From an uncultured Chloroflexota bacterium (GTDB lineage: Bacteria; Chloroflexota; Anaerolineae; Aggregatilineales; Phototrophicaceae), in the NCBI GenBank assembly GCA_937870805.1, contig CALMZT010000544.1:1-7202 (forward strand): a stretch of DNA of 7,202 bases, given 5' to 3'. A program made the translations under genes and the position numbers. How positions within the stretch are numbered: the stretch's first letter is position 1; every line of letters begins with the position of its first letter. Of the stretch, positions 5,142 to 7,202 are shown one piece after another. The notes below the pieces were generated by a model, which did no database searches, was not told the DNA's origin, and was given only the letters and a program-made list of their open reading frames with translations.

Positions 5142-6128
5142 CTAAATCATCTCATAGTTCGATTGCAGGAAGCGCATGAACTCAAGCATCGCCTGTCGTC
5201 GGCTGTAGATTGAGTTGATTTCGTCTTCAGTCATCTCGCCTAAAGTTCGCGTAAAACCTTTTGGGATAAAAATATTATTCCAACTGTAGCCGCTGCCTCT
5301 CGGTAAATCAGCGATTTCACCCTGAACAACCCCAATAAATTTACGCACCAGTTGTCCATCCGTAAACGCGATCACCGAAATCGCTTCCGCATATTTATCG
5401 TCAAAGGGCTGCAACATCTTACACAGATTATGTAAGCCTGCTGTACGCATAAATGTCGTCGCAAGCGCACCGGGAAGCCCACCCCATGCGCGAATGGCAA
5501 GCGCGGCGTGATCGACAAACACAGGCTTTTTCAATACTTCATAAGCCTGCTGTGCCTTTACCATTGCCACTTCCGCCGCATCAATGTGCTGTATGTCCTG
5601 TAGCTGTACTGGTGTTGTCTGCAATTCCACATTCAAAATACGCTCATACATCTGTTTCTTGCGCTGATTGGTCGTCGCAAAGTAGAGATCGGCAATTGAC
5701 AGCTTTGCACTCCGCTTTTGCGGGCTGCGTCCAGCGCGAAGTGGATTGAACATCTGTCGTTCGATTTCAAACAACCCGTTGAGCAGCTTTACGGTAGTAT
5801 CGGATGAAAAACCTTCAACGGCGTTGATGATTTGAAACTTTCCCAATCGCTCTGGTAGTTCTACCGCCTCGATCATTAACGGCGCAATCGGTTTTTCGAG
5901 TTTTAATGCGATGTCGAGTTCTCTTTGGCACCAATCAGAAGCCAGCGAACGCGATGAAAGCAGAAAGAGAACACAGTGCGCCGCGCCAATTTCACGTTCG
6001 ATTTCTTGCTGCCATAACTGTCCCAATTGCAGGCGCTTATCGAACCAAACATCATGGATGCCCAAGGCACGTTCGATTTCGATCAGGTGGGTGCTGTCCT
6101 CGTGGGCATAGCTGATGAAAATATTCAC
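5142..6128 (-). CDS. TIR domain fused to HAM1/RdgB/ITPA-like domain (putative immune NADase with nucleotide sensor)
   Basis: I start this gene at GTG 6128 (328 residues), 4 bp after the TAG of the upstream gene. A TTG at 6155 would add nine residues that fit no TIR domain. Residues 2-115 form a TIR domain: box 1 IFISYAHED (3-11), VWFDKRLQLG (27-36), and SSRSLASDWCQREL (58-71) containing Glu70, the position of the catalytic glutamate of TIR NADases. After a linker, residues about 145-322 match the HAM1/RdgB/ITPA fold: FATTNQRKK (Asn154, Lys157; phosphate binding), KAQQAYE (Lys191), VFVDHAALAIRAWGGLPG, GVVQGEI, SGYSWNNIF, and LGEMTEDEINSIYSRRQAM. The residue aligned with the catalytic aspartate (ADDSGL in RdgB) is His207, the Asp of FGWDP is Asn284, and the His of SHR is Ser309; Arg310 is kept. 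Inference: a catalytically weakened nucleotide-binding sensor controlling a TIR NADase in phage defence. It could instead be an active house-cleaning enzyme with a regulatory TIR domain. It is the last gene of the apparent operon. Confidence 0.85.
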   Translation of the reverse strand: MNIFISYAHEDSTHLIEIERALGIHDVWFDKRLQLGQLWQQEIEREIGAAHCVLFLLSSRSLASDWCQRELDIALKLEKPIAPLMIEAVELPERLGKFQIINAVEGFSSDTTVKLLNGLFEIERQMFNPLRAGRSPQKRSAKLSIADLYFATTNQRKKQMYERILNVELQTTPVQLQDIQHIDAAEVAMVKAQQAYEVLKKPVFVDHAALAIRAWGGLPGALATTFMRTAGLHNLCKMLQPFDDKYAEAISVIAFTDGQLVRKFIGVVQGEIADLPRGSGYSWNNIFIPKGFTRTLGEMTEDEINSIYSRRQAMLEFMRFLQSNYEMI

Positions 6129-6132
6129 GGCT

Positions 6133-6864
6133 CTACCCGCTGATATACGGTACAAACAACAGCACTAAGTTCGCTGTGATCTGGCACAGCCACGCCGCCG
6201 CTAAACCATTTCGCTGGCGCACGTAGCCATACATCACGTTCATCATCACCAGCACGACGGCGATCACAATCGTCGGCGCAGGGTAACGTCGAATATCCAG
6301 CAGTGGGAAATACAACAGCATCGACCAAATGCTGCTCAGCAGCGCCACCAACCAGAACGGACGACCTTCTTGCAGCAAGCCCCGAAAGAACAGCGTTTCT
6401 GCCAGCGGCATGACAAAGATCAGATACGCCAGCAGCGTGCCAACCGTCATGCCATCAAACAATTGTTTTGTCGTCGTCGATAATAGATTGCTGCCGAACG
6501 CCAACAGCGGCGCACCGAGAATCAAACCGAACACCACGCCCCACACGAGATTTTCCGGGCGATCCTGCGCGATACGTGCGCCACTGCCCAGCAGCCACGA
6601 CAGCACACCAAACGCCGCCATCGCGCCCCACGCCACCGTATAGCGCAAATCCATACCCCGCTGCGACAGCAGGGGCAGCAAGCCGATACTTAATGCCATC
6701 GCAATCAAATAGCCAAACAGCGGGTCGCTGGTTTCCCCACGATAAGCAACGCGCTTTCGCACCTGCGGCGTCTCGGATGTGGGTAGCTGAGGGGCAGGCG
6801 TATAGGGGGTATACTCGGCATCCTCAACAGGATTGTCGCTGGGCGTTTCGTCCGGCGGATACAT
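6133..6864 (-). CDS. CPBP-family intramembrane protease-like membrane protein, degenerate active site
   Basis: The start is ATG 6864, which overlaps the TGA of the upstream gene as TGATG, giving 243 residues; longer starts would read into that gene. Residues 1-48 are a Pro/Thr/Glu-rich cytosolic region. About seven hydrophobic segments follow (roughly 49-67, 74-92, 107-125, 141-160, 171-188, 196-214 and 221-241). The motif ETLFFRG (156-162) matches CPBP (CAAX protease and bacteriocin-processing) motif 1, EExxxR, with Thr in place of the second Glu. The motif 2 region, SSIWSMLLYFP (178-188), has Tyr where the catalytic His is expected. The motif 3 region, LCQITANLV, has Gln or Cys where His is expected but keeps an Asn. 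The protein is probably a CPBP relative without full protease activity. CPBP proteins are known in prenyl-protein processing, bacteriocin immunity and some phage-resistance contexts. The role here is unknown; coupling to the TIR gene suggests co-expression. Confidence 0.75.
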   Translation of the reverse strand: MYPPDETPSDNPVEDAEYTPYTPAPQLPTSETPQVRKRVAYRGETSDPLFGYLIAMALSIGLLPLLSQRGMDLRYTVAWGAMAAFGVLSWLLGSGARIAQDRPENLVWGVVFGLILGAPLLAFGSNLLSTTTKQLFDGMTVGTLLAYLIFVMPLAETLFFRGLLQEGRPFWLVALLSSIWSMLLYFPLLDIRRYPAPTIVIAVVLVMMNVMYGYVRQRNGLAAAWLCQITANLVLLFVPYISG

Positions 6865-7202
6865 CACTGCACCAACAATTCGCGCATCGCTTCGATCACA
6901 CAATCCACCCGTTCGCGCGTAATCCAGTAATGAATCACAGCGCGGAAGTTGCTGCCGTAAACCGGGTTCAACAGGATATTGTGCTGCTCCTTGAGGTGCT
7001 TGACCAGCGTCGGTGTATCTAATGGAGCGTCAGCCGCCAGTTCAAAGAAAATCATATTGGTCTTCACGCGCTCTGTATCAATCTTGATCGAAGGAATCGT
7101 CGCCAGCCCTTCAGCCAATCGGCGTGTGTTGGCATGGTCTTCGGGCAAGCGATAAATCATCTCGCGGATTGAAATCAATCCGGCAGCCGCCAAAATCCCT
7201 GC
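6864..7202 (-). CDS. ltaE: Low-specificity L-threonine aldolase, C-terminal part
   Basis: Only the last 112 residues are in the window; the gene runs off the right edge. Features of PLP-dependent threonine aldolases (fold-type I; L-threonine or allo-threonine to glycine plus acetaldehyde) include AGILAAAGLISIREMI, RLPEDHANTRRLAEGLA, the beta-strand VKTNMIFFEL, and FRAVIHYWITRERVD. In the last of these the Arg matches the conserved substrate-carboxylate-binding Arg region, RxVTH in the family. The PLP-binding lysine lies outside the window. The family usually has about 340-350 residues, so this is about one third. The gene ends with TGA overlapping the ATG of the CPBP gene, which implies translational coupling. 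It appears to be an ordinary metabolic gene heading the operon. Other fold-type I aminotransferases are less likely given the KTNMIFFEL and RAVIH signatures. Confidence 0.85.
   Translation of the reverse strand, partial: AGILAAAGLISIREMIYRLPEDHANTRRLAEGLATIPSIKIDTERVKTNMIFFELAADAPLDTPTLVKHLKEQHNILLNPVYGSNFRAVIHYWITRERVDCVIEAMRELLVQ

Noticed and set aside
6129..6155. TTG start giving a nine-residue longer TIR protein
   Set aside because: The extra residues overlap the CPBP gene and precede the normal TIR start; GTG 6128, 4 bp after the stop of the upstream gene, fits better.

Overview
The window looks like chromosomal DNA of an uncultured or little-studied bacterium, most likely a Chloroflexota (Anaerolineae-like) organism. 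This is inferred from the style of the GAF-sensor N-terminus, soluble P450s of the AGHETT / FGGGPRVCIG type in tandem, a secreted repeat protein rich in Thr/Ser/Asn/Gly, and intergenic arrays of the 9-bp unit CACRAAGGN. No rRNA or other phylogenetic marker is present, so the assignment is tentative. Layout, left to right: (1) 1-896, minus strand, the N-terminal 298 residues of a secreted protein with DUF11/DUF7933-like repeats, running off the left edge. (2) 897-1300, a structured intergenic region with a near-consensus sigma70 promoter on the minus strand (TTGACA, 17 bp, TACAAT), a tiny ORF with a strong ribosome binding site, and three hairpins. It reads like a long regulated leader for the secreted protein or a separate small transcript. 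(3) 1300-1635, a non-coding stretch with two opposed arrays of a 9-bp repeat, one of them split by a 41-45 bp palindromic insertion. (4) 1636-2490, a chimeric reading frame in which a GAF domain and the first strand of a PAS domain run in frame into the haem-binding C-terminus of a cytochrome P450, followed by a clear terminator. (5) 2618-3979, an intact P450, a diverged paralogue of the P450 part of the chimera. (6) 4011-5141, a hairpin combining terminator and promoter elements, then a complete tyrosine recombinase. (7) 5142-7202, minus strand, an apparent three-gene operon in the order threonine aldolase (C-terminal part only), CPBP-family membrane protein, and a TIR-domain protein. The genes are joined by a TGATG stop/start overlap and by a stop codon lying 4 bp before the next start. 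The most striking item is the last gene of that operon. Its N-terminal TIR domain keeps the expected catalytic glutamate and is fused to a C-terminal HAM1/RdgB/ITPA-like (non-canonical purine NTP pyrophosphatase) domain. In the second domain the residue aligned with the catalytic aspartate is His, and two other signature residues have changed, while the phosphate-binding Asn and Lys residues are kept. This fits a one-protein immune switch in which a HAM1-fold sensor of modified or deaminated purine nucleotides controls a TIR NADase. The logic resembles the HAM1 plus SIR2 pair reported for the Kongming anti-phage system, but with TIR in place of SIR2. The neighbouring tyrosine recombinase, whose stop codon directly abuts that of the TIR gene, is consistent with an accessory or defence location. 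This function is inference and is not shown by sequence alone.
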